Shown piece after piece: positions 19,072 to 27,977 of a DNA stretch of 64,000 bases. The notes beneath the pieces are model-generated. The model saw only the letters and a list, made by a program, of their open reading frames with translations, was not told the origin of the DNA and did not search any database. Origin of the DNA: Spirochaetota bacterium. GTDB taxonomy: Bacteria > Spirochaetota > Spirochaetia > Treponematales > Rectinemataceae. Positions within the stretch are counted from its first letter, which is position 1. Every line of letters begins with the position of its first letter. Position numbers and translations under genes: made by a program. The DNA lies in NCBI GenBank assembly GCA_029265615.1, contig JAJUIB010000006.1, forward strand, positions 1 to 64,000. The letters are read 5' to 3'.

Positions 19072-19761
19072 GTGAAGAAGACAATCCTGATCGCCCCCTT
19101 CGATGGCCCGATCGCCGCCGCGCTTGCCGCGGAAGCCCGCGCCTCGGGCTGGCGCGTCGTTCTCGCCCTCCGCCCCGAGGGAGGGGAAGGCCCCGTGCCC
19201 ACGCATGCGCCAGATGACACAAACGGCCCCTCCCTTGCGCCCGCCCTCGACAGCATCGTCCTTTCCTGGAACCCCGGCTCGTTCGTCTCCGCAAGTACGC
19301 TCCTCGTCGCCGCGCGCACCCAGGCGGGCGAGATCGACGCGGCGGCGATCGTCGCCGATCCCGCCGCCCTGCGCGTCGACCTCCTCGGTGGCCGCCCTGG
19401 CGAGGTCGAAGACGCAGTTCTACGGGCGACGCTCGGCCCCGCATTTCTCGCGCGCGAGCTTGCGCGGCGCTTTGGCGAACGGCAGGGTGGCGACATCCTC
19501 CTCTTCATGGGCGAACCGCCTGAGGATGCGCCATCAGCTCCCGCCGTCAGCCTCGCGGCAGGCGCCTTCCGCGGACTCGGCGAGGGGCTTTTCGCGGCAG
19601 CACGCGAGGCGCCCTACGCCGTTTACGGGGTGCTCGAAAAAAGTGGCGCTCCCGATCAGGCCGCACGCTTCGCGCTTCGCCTCTTAGACGAGCGGAAATC
19701 GGGCAAATCCGGCCGCTGGCTCCGCTTCGGAGGCAAGGCGGGCATCTTCGGCGTGTTTTAA
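19072..19761 (+). CDS. SDR-like Rossmann-fold protein lacking catalytic motifs
   Basis: 229 residues. Layout follows a short-chain dehydrogenase: N-terminal strand ILIAPFDGPIAAALAAEARASGWRVVLAL, a middle AAAIVADPAALRVDLLGG, and a late helix AAGAFRGLGEGLFAAAREAPYAVYGV that aligns with the usual YxxxK helix. The TGxxxGxG nucleotide loop and the catalytic Tyr/Lys are not there, so it is probably non-catalytic or binds something else. The GTG start is set by the promoter spacing. The phosphofructokinase gene follows after 11 bases, so the two are co-transcribed. Confidence 0.65.
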   Translation: MKKTILIAPFDGPIAAALAAEARASGWRVVLALRPEGGEGPVPTHAPDDTNGPSLAPALDSIVLSWNPGSFVSASTLLVAARTQAGEIDAAAIVADPAALRVDLLGGRPGEVEDAVLRATLGPAFLARELARRFGERQGGDILLFMGEPPEDAPSAPAVSLAAGAFRGLGEGLFAAAREAPYAVYGVLEKSGAPDQAARFALRLLDERKSGKSGRWLRFGGKAGIFGVF

Positions 19762-19772
19762 AGGAGGGGGAG

Positions 19773-20873
19773 GTGGAAAGCGGAACGCTCTCGATCGGCA
19801 TACTGACCAGCGGGGGCGACTGCCCCGGACTCAACGCCGCCATTCGCGGCGTCGCCAAAGCGGCGCTCGGGATGGGCAAGGCGCGCATCGTCGGCATCGA
19901 AAATGGCTACCGCGGCCTCATCGAAGGCCGGGCCCGCGTGCTTGGCTCCGCAGAGCTTTCGGGCATACTCACGCGGGGCGGAACCATCCTCGGCGCCTCG
20001 CGCGAAAAGCCCTTCGAAAGCCGCGACGGTGACACGTTGAGCGACGCCGCGTTCGGCCTCGACAAGGTGGGTCTCATCAAGGAGAACTACCGCAGGCTCG
20101 GACTCGACTGCCTCGTCGTCCTCGGCGGCAATGGCACCCAGACCACCGCTGCTCGTCTTGAGGAAGAGGGCCTCAGGATCGTGGGCCTTCCCAAGACCAT
20201 CGACAACGATATCTTCGGCACGGAATTGTCCTTCGGCTTCCATTCGGCGGTTGCCGTGGCGACCGAGGCGATCGACCGGCTCCATTCGACAGCGAGCTCG
20301 CACAACCGGGTCATGGTCATCGAGCTCATGGGACACAAAGCGGGATGGCTTTCGCTCTTCGCCGGGATTGCGGGAGGCGGCGACGTGATCCTCATCCCGG
20401 AGATACCCTACGAGCCTGCGGCGATCGCCGCACACATCCGGCGCCGCGCTGCCGAGGGCAAGTCATTTTCCATCGTCGTCGTCGCCGAGGGAGCGCTCTC
20501 CGCAGACGAGGCGCGGCTCGACAAAAAGGAACGGAAGCGCCTCCGCTCGGCAATGCCCTTCCCCTCGATCGGCTATCGCGTCGCGAGCGAGATCGAGGCA
20601 GCGACCGGCGCCGAGTCGCGCGTCACCGTGCTCGGCTACCTCCAGCGCGGCGGCGTGCCTTCGCCCTACGACCGCCTTCTTGCCACCCAGTTTGGCGCAG
20701 CTGCCGCCGACATGATCGCGCGCCGCGAATTCGGCAGAATGGTCGCCCTGCGCGGCGGCGCCATGAGCTCGGTCCCCCTTGCCGAGGTATCCGGTAAAAC
20801 GCGGCGCGTCCCCGAGGGCCACGAACTCTTACGGACCGCGCGCGCCGTGGGCACCTGCTTAGGCGACGCGTAA
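19773..20873 (+). CDS. 6-phosphofructokinase, atypical group
   Basis: Phosphorylates fructose-6-phosphate in glycolysis. 366 residues; LTSGGDCPGLNAAIR at the N-terminus, the PKTIDNDI catalytic loop at 140-147 (base D144), and the MGHKAGW and PEIPY motifs. The donor-specificity loop reads GGNGT (118-122): Gly at the position that favours ATP, but Asn where E. coli has Asp103, and Lys141 as in pyrophosphate-type enzymes. The donor (ATP, ADP or PPi) is therefore open. GTG start with AAGGAGG directly upstream. A terminator overlaps its stop. Confidence 0.93.
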   Translation: MESGTLSIGILTSGGDCPGLNAAIRGVAKAALGMGKARIVGIENGYRGLIEGRARVLGSAELSGILTRGGTILGASREKPFESRDGDTLSDAAFGLDKVGLIKENYRRLGLDCLVVLGGNGTQTTAARLEEEGLRIVGLPKTIDNDIFGTELSFGFHSAVAVATEAIDRLHSTASSHNRVMVIELMGHKAGWLSLFAGIAGGGDVILIPEIPYEPAAIAAHIRRRAAEGKSFSIVVVAEGALSADEARLDKKERKRLRSAMPFPSIGYRVASEIEAATGAESRVTVLGYLQRGGVPSPYDRLLATQFGAAAADMIARREFGRMVALRGGAMSSVPLAEVSGKTRRVPEGHELLRTARAVGTCLGDA

Positions 20874-20902
20874 GGCTTTGCGCGCAAAAACGCAAGCCTT
20901 AC
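20870..20902. terminator. Bidirectional terminator between convergent genes
   Basis: GTAAGGCTTTGCG (20870-20882), an A-rich loop, and CGCAAGCCTTAC (20891-20902), pairing with one bulged T. It overlaps the phosphofructokinase stop codon and faces the 3-prime end of the beta-helix lipoprotein. Confidence 0.7.
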
Positions 20903-20920
20903 GCACCTCGCCCTCGCCGC

Positions 20921-22042
20921 TTATGTCAGGGTGTTACTTGCATACGTGATATGCGGATCACTATCAGCCGGAAGGAAACTGTCCGCGTTGTCGTCATAGA
21001 TGCCAGCCCAATCGTTAGCCCCCGGCGAGCTCGCACCCCCATCGGCGTTGCTATCCCCGAGGAGGCTGTCATCCTTGTAGGAAGTGAAAAAGGCGCCTTG
21101 TGCGCTGAGAGTCGAGGAAGCTTCATCAATCCATATCCCGCCATCCGGGGCGTTGAATTTGACCACGACGCCCGAATCGACCGACAGACTGCCCGGCAGT
21201 GGAGAGCTACCAATCTGTAGCCGCCCCGTTTCAAAAACGCAGAGGGCGACATCCTTTTCCTTCCACGAGTACTGCCCGACAAGCGGACAACGCACATAGA
21301 CAAAGACACCCTGGTGGGTGTTTTTAAGAGAAGCTGTTGTCGCGTCATTATCATGATCGAATTCGAAGCTGTTGCTGTCGTCGAGAGTATAGTCGGCCGG
21401 CACCGCGAGGGGCCAGATATTATTGTAGAACAGGTTGTTGGTAATAGTGGTGGTGGGAAGCGTCGTCCGTGCGTCGAGGGCGGCGCCTTTTTCGCTACTC
21501 GGAAGAGCGCCCGCGTTGTCGTAAAAGCGGCAGTGATCCACCTGCGCGCTACCATCGAGTCTGAGCGCCGGCTCCTTTGCAATGCCCGCGTAGCAGAAAT
21601 CGCAATACGTAAATACGTTCCCTGTGGAACTCGTTTCGATCAGGATTGAGCGCCAATCGCCGCTTGCAGGAAGAACCGCCGCGTCGTTCAGAATGGAATC
21701 GCCACCCAGGCTGTCCCTGTAGGAAGTAAACACGATGCGCAATTGCGGCGTGCCGTTTGCGACAATCAAGCCTCCGTCGGCGATGAGCCGTCCCTCGGGG
21801 CCAAGTTTGACGACCGTCCCCGCTTGGATTGTCAGGGTGGCGCCGCTTTTTACCCGCAATTCGGCGCCTATGTAGTACACCTTGTCCGCGCGCCAGGTGG
21901 CGTTAGCGCTGACCTCACCCTCAAGGCTTACAACGTTTTTTGCAAAGACCGGCAGGTTCACAACGGAGGTCGGCCCCGTGCAGGAACAGACAAAGGCTAG
22001 GACGAGGGCGGCTACCGCGCCCCGACGAATGAGATGCTGCAT
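20921..22042 (-). CDS. Beta-helix-repeat surface lipoprotein
   Basis: 373 residues with lipobox VCSC. The mature protein reads like a right-handed parallel beta-helix: YYIGAELRVKSGATLTIQAGTVVKLGPEG, NVFTYCDFCYAG, QVDHCRFYDN, TITNNLFYNN. An Asp/Gly-rich repeat occurs twice (FTSYRDSLGGDS..DWRSI and FTSYKDDSLLGDS..DWAGI). Base composition is noticeably less GC-rich than its neighbours, hinting at recent acquisition. ATG 22042 has AAAGGAGAGAG upstream; the frame extends to 22072. Probably exported to the outer surface. Confidence 0.82.
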   Translation of the reverse strand: MQHLIRRGAVAALVLAFVCSCTGPTSVVNLPVFAKNVVSLEGEVSANATWRADKVYYIGAELRVKSGATLTIQAGTVVKLGPEGRLIADGGLIVANGTPQLRIVFTSYRDSLGGDSILNDAAVLPASGDWRSILIETSSTGNVFTYCDFCYAGIAKEPALRLDGSAQVDHCRFYDNAGALPSSEKGAALDARTTLPTTTITNNLFYNNIWPLAVPADYTLDDSNSFEFDHDNDATTASLKNTHQGVFVYVRCPLVGQYSWKEKDVALCVFETGRLQIGSSPLPGSLSVDSGVVVKFNAPDGGIWIDEASSTLSAQGAFFTSYKDDSLLGDSNADGGASSPGANDWAGIYDDNADSFLPADSDPHITYASNTLT

Positions 22043-22147
22043 GATCTCTCTCCTTTTGCACACGGAGTGCACGCTTTTAGGAAAAAGCTAGCACCGCTTC
22101 GGAGAACGATCCGTACAGGGAATTGTGATAACTGCCTTTATAAGGGT

Positions 22148-22696
22148 TTATTCGAGCTCAAGCCTCTCGGCACAGGGGACAAGCGCGCTCGTCCCGAGAA
22201 CGAGATAGATGCGATAAAGAGAAAGGCTACTTGCAAGCACAAAGCCGCGTTCTATGTTCCAGAGCGTATTCCGATGGAGCGTCGCCCTGGCCGCGACATC
22301 GTCCAGGCTCAATCCTAACGCGACCCGCCGCTTTCTGATCGCGGTGCCGATATAGCGGGCGACCACCGCATCGGGCAAGGCCCGAATCGACAGTATGCGC
22401 GCGTCGTCCGGGTTCGCGCACAGGACGGGCGCAAAGCCCTCCCGGGTTATGCACAGGCGCTCGCAGCCAAGCGCCAAAAGGATGCGCGTCTCACTGATGC
22501 TGCTTAAGTCGCGATCGCCTCGTTCGGCGATGCCGACGGTGTTGCAGTGCAGGCCTGCGCGCTCGGCGAGCGCCTCGCGCGACCAGCCCCGCGCAAGGCG
22601 GGCGCGCCGCATCGCATCTCCGCTGTTTGCAAGAAAGCGCCGCGCATCAAGGGGCGGAAGCGGCGCATCTTGATGAGGCTCTGCGGCCTTGCTCAC
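22148..22696 (-). CDS. XRE-type regulator with two helix-turn-helix domains
   Basis: 182 residues. Two Cro/CI-type HTH units: residues about 27-75 (ARLARGWSREALAERAGLHCNTVGIAERG) and about 115-165 (IRKRRVALGLSLDDVAARATLHRNTLWNIERG). The tandem layout could let a monomer bind a two-half-site operator. GTG 22696 has GGAGG about ten bases upstream. It lies 25 bases after lgt on the same strand and probably ends that operon. Target unknown. Confidence 0.82.
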   Translation of the reverse strand: MSKAAEPHQDAPLPPLDARRFLANSGDAMRRARLARGWSREALAERAGLHCNTVGIAERGDRDLSSISETRILLALGCERLCITREGFAPVLCANPDDARILSIRALPDAVVARYIGTAIRKRRVALGLSLDDVAARATLHRNTLWNIERGFVLASSLSLYRIYLVLGTSALVPCAERLELE

Positions 22697-22721
22697 GCAA
22701 AACGCTCCTCCGGCCGGCTCA

Positions 22722-23747
22722 TCACTTCCTCCGTTTTTTGAGCTTCTTCGCTTCGGCGCGCACGGCGCCCGCGGCCGCCGCGGATGCGGCCGCCTCCTCC
22801 TCGCGGCGGCGCGTAACGCGAGCCGCGATCACGAGGAAGAGCACACCGCCCAACACCATCGCCGCGCAGAGCAGCTGACCCATCGAAAAATTCCAGGGCG
22901 TGGTGAAGCGATAGATCGGCGCCGCTGGATCCCCCAGCGCGATCACATAGCCTATGCCTGCGTCGGGCTCGCGAAAATACTCGATCACAAAACGGATTGC
23001 CCCATAGCCGATGGCGTAGCAGCCCACCGCGAATCCGGGAAAGGCCTTGCGCTTACGGATGAATGTCCAGAGGATCGCCCACAGCACGAGCCCCTCGAAG
23101 AGCGCCTCGTAGAGCTGCGAGGGGTGCCGTGGTAGGTTTACAAGATCGTTCATCGAGGCGACGGGGACTCCCGTGCGTGCGGCGAATTCCTGCACCCAGG
23201 GCTCGCGTGCGGAAAATCGCTCGGCGGCGGGAAAAATCATGCCGATGGGCGAATCGGTCACCTTCCCCCACAATTCGCCGTTGATGAAATTGCCGAGCCG
23301 ACCCGCGGTGTAGCCAAGGGGGGCGGAAACGGCGATCACATCGGCCACCTCGAGCCAGGGCATGCGCGCCTTTCGTGCATAAATGAGCGTCGCGACGATG
23401 AGCCCGAGGAAGCCCCCGTGAAATGACATACCCTGGAAGCCGACAAACCGTCCCGCCTCGTCGAAGGGCCAGAAGACGAACCACGGCTTCCGCCAGTAAT
23501 AGCCCGTCGGATCGTAGAGAAAGGTGCCGAAAAGCCGAGCGCCGACAAGAAGGCCCACGATCGCCCAAAAGAAAAAACTCGCTGCCTGGTCCTCGTTCCA
23601 GGGAGCGGCGCGACGGCGCGACTCGTAGCGGAACAGGAGCCAACAGACCGCGAAGGCGACGACGTACATAAGGCCGTACCAGCGGAAGGGAAGGCCCGGG
23701 ATGATTTCGGGCTTGAGCCATGAGGGGAAGGTGACAGCGGCGAGCAT
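22722..23747 (-). CDS. lgt: Prolipoprotein diacylglyceryl transferase
   Basis: First enzyme of lipoprotein maturation: moves diacylglycerol from phosphatidylglycerol to the lipobox Cys. 341 residues with about seven membrane helices. Signature motifs are FHGG and GRLGNFINGELWG (essential Arg and Glu), plus HPSQLYEALFEG and RFVIEYFR. A 30-residue Ala/Arg/Lys-rich cytoplasmic tail extends beyond the usual end. ATG 23747 has AAGGAG five bases upstream. It lies 19 bases after fapA in the same operon. Confidence 0.97.
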   Translation of the reverse strand: MLAAVTFPSWLKPEIIPGLPFRWYGLMYVVAFAVCWLLFRYESRRRAAPWNEDQAASFFFWAIVGLLVGARLFGTFLYDPTGYYWRKPWFVFWPFDEAGRFVGFQGMSFHGGFLGLIVATLIYARKARMPWLEVADVIAVSAPLGYTAGRLGNFINGELWGKVTDSPIGMIFPAAERFSAREPWVQEFAARTGVPVASMNDLVNLPRHPSQLYEALFEGLVLWAILWTFIRKRKAFPGFAVGCYAIGYGAIRFVIEYFREPDAGIGYVIALGDPAAPIYRFTTPWNFSMGQLLCAAMVLGGVLFLVIAARVTRRREEEAAASAAAAGAVRAEAKKLKKRRK

Positions 23748-23766
23748 GAGGGCTCCTTGGTGCGTG

Positions 23767-26700
23767 CTAGAGCGGCCGCTCGACGATGCGGCCGGTTGAG
23801 GGGTCGAAGGAGAAGGCCACGCGGCTCTTGCGGCTCCGCACCTCGAGGAATCGATTATGGCTTTCGAGAATGACGCCCGGGTAGATCGTTCCGCGAACGC
23901 GCACCTCCGAAGGATGGTGCGCCTCGAATTTTTCGCGGAGGTCGAATAGCCTGATCGAGCGCTTCTCGATGAGCTTAATCAGTTTTACCTTGTCTTGGCG
24001 TACGCGGTCGAGCCCCGAGCCCCCGCCTGCCCGCTCGAGTCCGGCCATCGCGCGGTCCGCCTCGAGGACGAGCGTTTTGAGGCGTTCAATTTCGCGCGTC
24101 TCGGCGTCGATCATGTCCGCGATGAGGTAGTCCTGGCCGAAGGATATTTCGGTCTTGACGCCCTGTTCCGAACCGATTTGGGCCGCCTCGACGCCGCGCC
24201 GGGCGCGGACGATGCCGCCGACCAGGGCGCCCTTGTCGCCCGCGACAAGAAGCCTGCCATTGGTCTTCACATTGCACAGGACGCAGGAAGTCCGCACGCG
24301 GATGTCCTCGACGGCGAGGAGGAGGGCCTGCTCCGCGAAGGCCGCGTCGATGCTACGCCGGGCGCGAACGGTGCCGCGCTTCGCGCCTTTCACACCGCCG
24401 CCCAGGGCGACGAGGCCCTCGCTCGACACGAGCGCAGCTTCAACCGAGCCACCGATGGCGACATCGCCCCCCGCAAGAAGCCGCGCCCCCGCGAGTACCG
24501 AGCCCTGCACCTGCACCTGGCCGGGGAATTTTAGCTCACCCGATTCAGGCGAAAGGTCCCCCGGCAGGGAAAGCCGATCACGGACCGCAAGGCGCCCGCC
24601 CTCGAAAATAAGTTCCCCGGCGGTCGCCGCGACAAAGGTGGAAACGCCTCCCGGCGCTTCGGGGCTTGGGGGGCCCTCCTCGACGCGAATTGTGGCGTCA
24701 TGGAGCGGAGGCGCGGCACCTGCTGCCGCGGCGGCGGCCCGCCCCGCATCGGTCGCAGGATCGTCGTCGGCGGAAGGCGGCGCCATCACCGCCTGACCGA
24801 GAACGGTGCGCCCCTCCTCCCCCGCACCCCCCGCGCGCTCGACGCGGAGTAGCTCCTGCCCCGCGACAACACGGAAGCCGCGGGCAGGCGGTTGGCCGCC
24901 GGGGCCAAGGCGAAGAGCGAGCGGCGAACCGGCGGGTAGGGAGGAGGCTAAAAGCCAGACGAGGCGGATTCCACCCGCGGGCACGGGCGACTTCCCGAAC
25001 GCGACGGGGCGGCGCCTGACCTCCTCGCCCGCGCGAGCGGCGGCGACGGCGGCGACGACGGCGCGCGCATCGAGCCCCTGGACGACACCTTTGGCCTGGA
25101 GGGCGGCGAGCGCCAGCTCGACGGAAAGTGGCGCGCCGAGGCCTTCCTCGGGGCGGAGGCTCAAGAAAGCGCACATCCCATCGGGCGCGATCTCAACCTC
25201 GGCCGCGGCGTCCCGATAGGGGATAACGCGGAATCGGAGATGGCCATCCTTTTCCGCAAACGCAAGAAGACCGTCGCGGGTGGCGGACAGAACCCCGCGC
25301 GCAAACTCTACCGCATCGTAAACCTTGATGTCGGGATCGTTCCCGGGGATGCCTGGAATCTCCGTTCCGTAGATGTCGAGGCCTGGCTGCCCGGCCGACG
25401 CCGCGGAAAGTTCGCCGATGCGCTGGCCGGCCTTCACGAAGGCGAGCCGCACCGCCTCGTCAAGGGGGAATTCGTCGATTCGATCGAGTCCCGCGAGATC
25501 CGGGTGCTCGCAGAGGCGCGCGCGAAGCCGCTCCACCTCCTCGTCGGGTAAAAAAGCGGCGCTGAGCTTGACGACGCGATCCTTGCCTCGGAGCGGCGCC
25601 TTACCCTCGACAAGCACATAATCGAGAAGCACGTCGCGGTCGCTCTTGTAGAACTCGAGAATGTCGCGCTTGATCCGCTCAAGCTCAAGGCCGCGAAGCG
25701 GCGGTGCCGCTTCCGCGCATGCGGCGTTGGCACCCGGCTCGCACAGGAGCGGCGCCTTGAGCGCCGCGCTCACCGCGGCGAGCGAAAGGGGCGCACCACG
25801 CCCCCGACCCTTCCACACGGAGAGCGTCGCGCGGAGGCGGTCGGGAGAAACGCGCACCTCGGCATGTCCGTCGCGGTCGAGCGAGAGGGGAGCGCAAAGC
25901 GCCCGCCTTGCAGCCTGCGCCTCGGCAAGCATCGCCGCGAGTTCGGCCTCGGCGATAAGACTCCCCTCGGGCGCGCCGAGGCGCAGAGCCTCGGCGAGAA
26001 TGGCGGCGGGAGTCGGAGCGGGAAGCCGCGGGTCCCCGGGCTCGTAGCTGAGGGAATACGTCGCCCCGTCGGACGAGCGGTTCACCGAAAACACATGGGC
26101 GCCGAGTGGGATGAGCTCCGCCCACCGCGTACCCGCGCGGAGGACACCGTCATACTCGGCGTAAAGTTCGTTCTTCCGGCGATCGATGCCGCGCCCCGTA
26201 ATAAATGCGGGATCCTCGTCCCCGCCGCTAGGGGGCAGGGGTCGGCCGTAGATGTTCTTCCCAGGCTTCCCGGCCTGGGCCGGCGCGAGAATGGCGAGGC
26301 GCTCGCCCTTCCGCGCGTATCCCGTTTTCACGAGCGTTAAATCGGGGTAGGTACGTTCGCGGACCTCACGTTTTTCGCTCACCGCCACCTTTTCTTTTTT
26401 CGGCGGCAGAAAGGGTAGCGCCGCCCGCTTTGTGACGATCTTTTCGCTACGGATGGTTTCGACGCGTATGCGATAGAGCTCCGGCTCGGCGGCCTCGTGG
26501 AGGCTTGCGTCGACAAGCACGACGAGTTCGGGCGGAACGGCGAGCTGTGCCCACTCGGGCTCTTCAGGCCGGGCGGGCTCGGGGGCCTGCCCCTGCGCGA
26601 CAAGTTCCTTGACAGGCCCCTTGGCACGAGCGAATTTCGCAAGGATCTCCTCGGCCCGCTTTTGCGAAAAGCCGGAAAGCCGTGCGTCCATCGCAAGCCG

Positions 26701-26820
26701 CTGGAGCTTTTCCGCGCTCCACTCGGCGCCGTTGGGATCGGGTGTAAAAGAGAGGCTCGCCTCGAGCTCGAGCTCGTCGATCGTAAGGGCGACGACGCCC
26801 TTCACAACGGCCTGCGCCAT
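23767..26820 (-). CDS. fapA: FapA/DUF342-family protein with repeated modules
   Basis: 1017 residues, about double the usual size. FapA proteins act at the cell pole and flagellum in Vibrio and share a DUF342 beta-helix with polymer-forming proteins. Here the loop G-x-x-G-x-x-I-Y-G..P..GDDP occurs three times (about residues 183-204, 476-496 and a weaker one at 667-688), each tied to a GAPLS-x4-V/A-x2-AL segment. A C-terminal beta-helix (about 740-900, VQVQGSVLAGARLLAGGDVAIGGSV style) and a coiled coil (about 920-980) follow. ATG 26820 is preferred over GTG 26829. It starts 13 bases after the ParA-like gene. Confidence 0.88.
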   Translation of the reverse strand: MAQAVVKGVVALTIDELELEASLSFTPDPNGAEWSAEKLQRLAMDARLSGFSQKRAEEILAKFARAKGPVKELVAQGQAPEPARPEEPEWAQLAVPPELVVLVDASLHEAAEPELYRIRVETIRSEKIVTKRAALPFLPPKKEKVAVSEKREVRERTYPDLTLVKTGYARKGERLAILAPAQAGKPGKNIYGRPLPPSGGDEDPAFITGRGIDRRKNELYAEYDGVLRAGTRWAELIPLGAHVFSVNRSSDGATYSLSYEPGDPRLPAPTPAAILAEALRLGAPEGSLIAEAELAAMLAEAQAARRALCAPLSLDRDGHAEVRVSPDRLRATLSVWKGRGRGAPLSLAAVSAALKAPLLCEPGANAACAEAAPPLRGLELERIKRDILEFYKSDRDVLLDYVLVEGKAPLRGKDRVVKLSAAFLPDEEVERLRARLCEHPDLAGLDRIDEFPLDEAVRLAFVKAGQRIGELSAASAGQPGLDIYGTEIPGIPGNDPDIKVYDAVEFARGVLSATRDGLLAFAEKDGHLRFRVIPYRDAAAEVEIAPDGMCAFLSLRPEEGLGAPLSVELALAALQAKGVVQGLDARAVVAAVAAARAGEEVRRRPVAFGKSPVPAGGIRLVWLLASSLPAGSPLALRLGPGGQPPARGFRVVAGQELLRVERAGGAGEEGRTVLGQAVMAPPSADDDPATDAGRAAAAAAGAAPPLHDATIRVEEGPPSPEAPGGVSTFVAATAGELIFEGGRLAVRDRLSLPGDLSPESGELKFPGQVQVQGSVLAGARLLAGGDVAIGGSVEAALVSSEGLVALGGGVKGAKRGTVRARRSIDAAFAEQALLLAVEDIRVRTSCVLCNVKTNGRLLVAGDKGALVGGIVRARRGVEAAQIGSEQGVKTEISFGQDYLIADMIDAETREIERLKTLVLEADRAMAGLERAGGGSGLDRVRQDKVKLIKLIEKRSIRLFDLREKFEAHHPSEVRVRGTIYPGVILESHNRFLEVRSRKSRVAFSFDPSTGRIVERPL

Positions 26821-26833
26821 CCCCGCCACCGCC

Positions 26834-27976
26834 TTACGCCGAGAATCCCTGCCCGATGGCTCGCGCGAGCTTGTACTTGAGGAACTGATTTTCGCGCCTG
26901 AGCTTGTCTATTTCGAACTGCTGGCTCCGGACTGTCTCCACAAGGTCGCCCGTCGTGAGCGCGCCCGATGAGAGGAGTTCCTCGACATAGGCCATCTTGG
27001 CGCCAAAGTCGGACTCAGCCTCGAGCTCGGCGGTCTGAAAACTCCCCTCGAGCTCGGCGATGGAGAGAGGGGCGTCGAGCTCGGATTCGAAGGAGACGAG
27101 CTTGTCAGCCAGGCGGTAGATCGCCTGCGAGAGTACGGACTGGGGCTTGTAGCGGATGATGGGGCAACGGCTCCCGAGCGCGATGTCCTGGAGCTCGTCG
27201 CGGTAGAGCACGCCAAGATGCTCGATGTCGATATTGAGGTATTCCTTGCAGGAGCGGCGGATCTTGAGGGCCTTTTCCGCGTCCTTGGGGTCCTCGAGCA
27301 TGTTCATAACAAGCCGCGGTCTAAAGCGCGACATGCGCTCGACCGCGACAGCCCAGCGCTCGGGATCGACCTTGCGCGCTTCCTCGAGAATGGCCGGAAT
27401 GTACGCCTTCTGGAGCGAGGATCCATCCTTGCGTAGCGACTCGAGGTACTCGTAGCCCTTGGAACGCTGCGGAAAGGCGCCATAGAGGAGGCGGAACACC
27501 GCATTCTTGAGAAAGAGATAGGCATTCAGCGTCGCGGTGAGCGTCGGAGCAGTGACAACAAGGCCCTGAGAAGAAAGAAGGAAGAAATCGAGGATGTTTG
27601 AGCTCGTGCCCGCACCGAGGTCGAGGACGAGATAATCCGCATCGAGCGAAAGAAGGCGCTTTACAAGCTGGTTCTTCTGTGCCGCCTTGATGTTCGCAAG
27701 TCCGGGAATCTCCGCGTCGCCGGGGACGAAGCGGAGGTTTTCGTAGTCGGTGTCGAGGACGACATTCTCGAACTTGCCCGCAGAACCCGAAAGAAACGTG
27801 CCGATGCCCGCCTTGGGTGCCGGCACACCCAGGATAAGATGGAGGTTCGAGGCACCAAGATCGAGGTCTGCGAGCACGACTCTCCTCCCGGCCTGGCCGA
27901 GGGCGATCGAAAGATTGGCCGCAACGAGGGATTTGCCCACCCCGCCCTTGCCACTCGCGATGGGAACGATGCGCAC
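26834..27976 (-). CDS. MinD/ParA-family ATPase (FlhG-like)
   Basis: 380 residues. Deviant Walker A motif GKGGVGKS starts at about residue 9, with DLDLGASNLHLILG and VLDLGAG as switch regions. After the ATPase core a 100-residue C-terminal extension ends in a coiled coil (VRSQQFEIDKLRRENQFLKYKLARAIGQG), unlike plain FlhG. The GTG at 27976 is fixed by GGAGG six bases upstream and sits one base after the previous stop; the frame extends to 28093. Being next to fapA suggests a polar or flagellar placement role. Confidence 0.9.
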   Translation of the reverse strand: MRIVPIASGKGGVGKSLVAANLSIALGQAGRRVVLADLDLGASNLHLILGVPAPKAGIGTFLSGSAGKFENVVLDTDYENLRFVPGDAEIPGLANIKAAQKNQLVKRLLSLDADYLVLDLGAGTSSNILDFFLLSSQGLVVTAPTLTATLNAYLFLKNAVFRLLYGAFPQRSKGYEYLESLRKDGSSLQKAYIPAILEEARKVDPERWAVAVERMSRFRPRLVMNMLEDPKDAEKALKIRRSCKEYLNIDIEHLGVLYRDELQDIALGSRCPIIRYKPQSVLSQAIYRLADKLVSFESELDAPLSIAELEGSFQTAELEAESDFGAKMAYVEELLSSGALTTGDLVETVRSQQFEIDKLRRENQFLKYKLARAIGQGFSA

Positions 27977-27977
27977 C

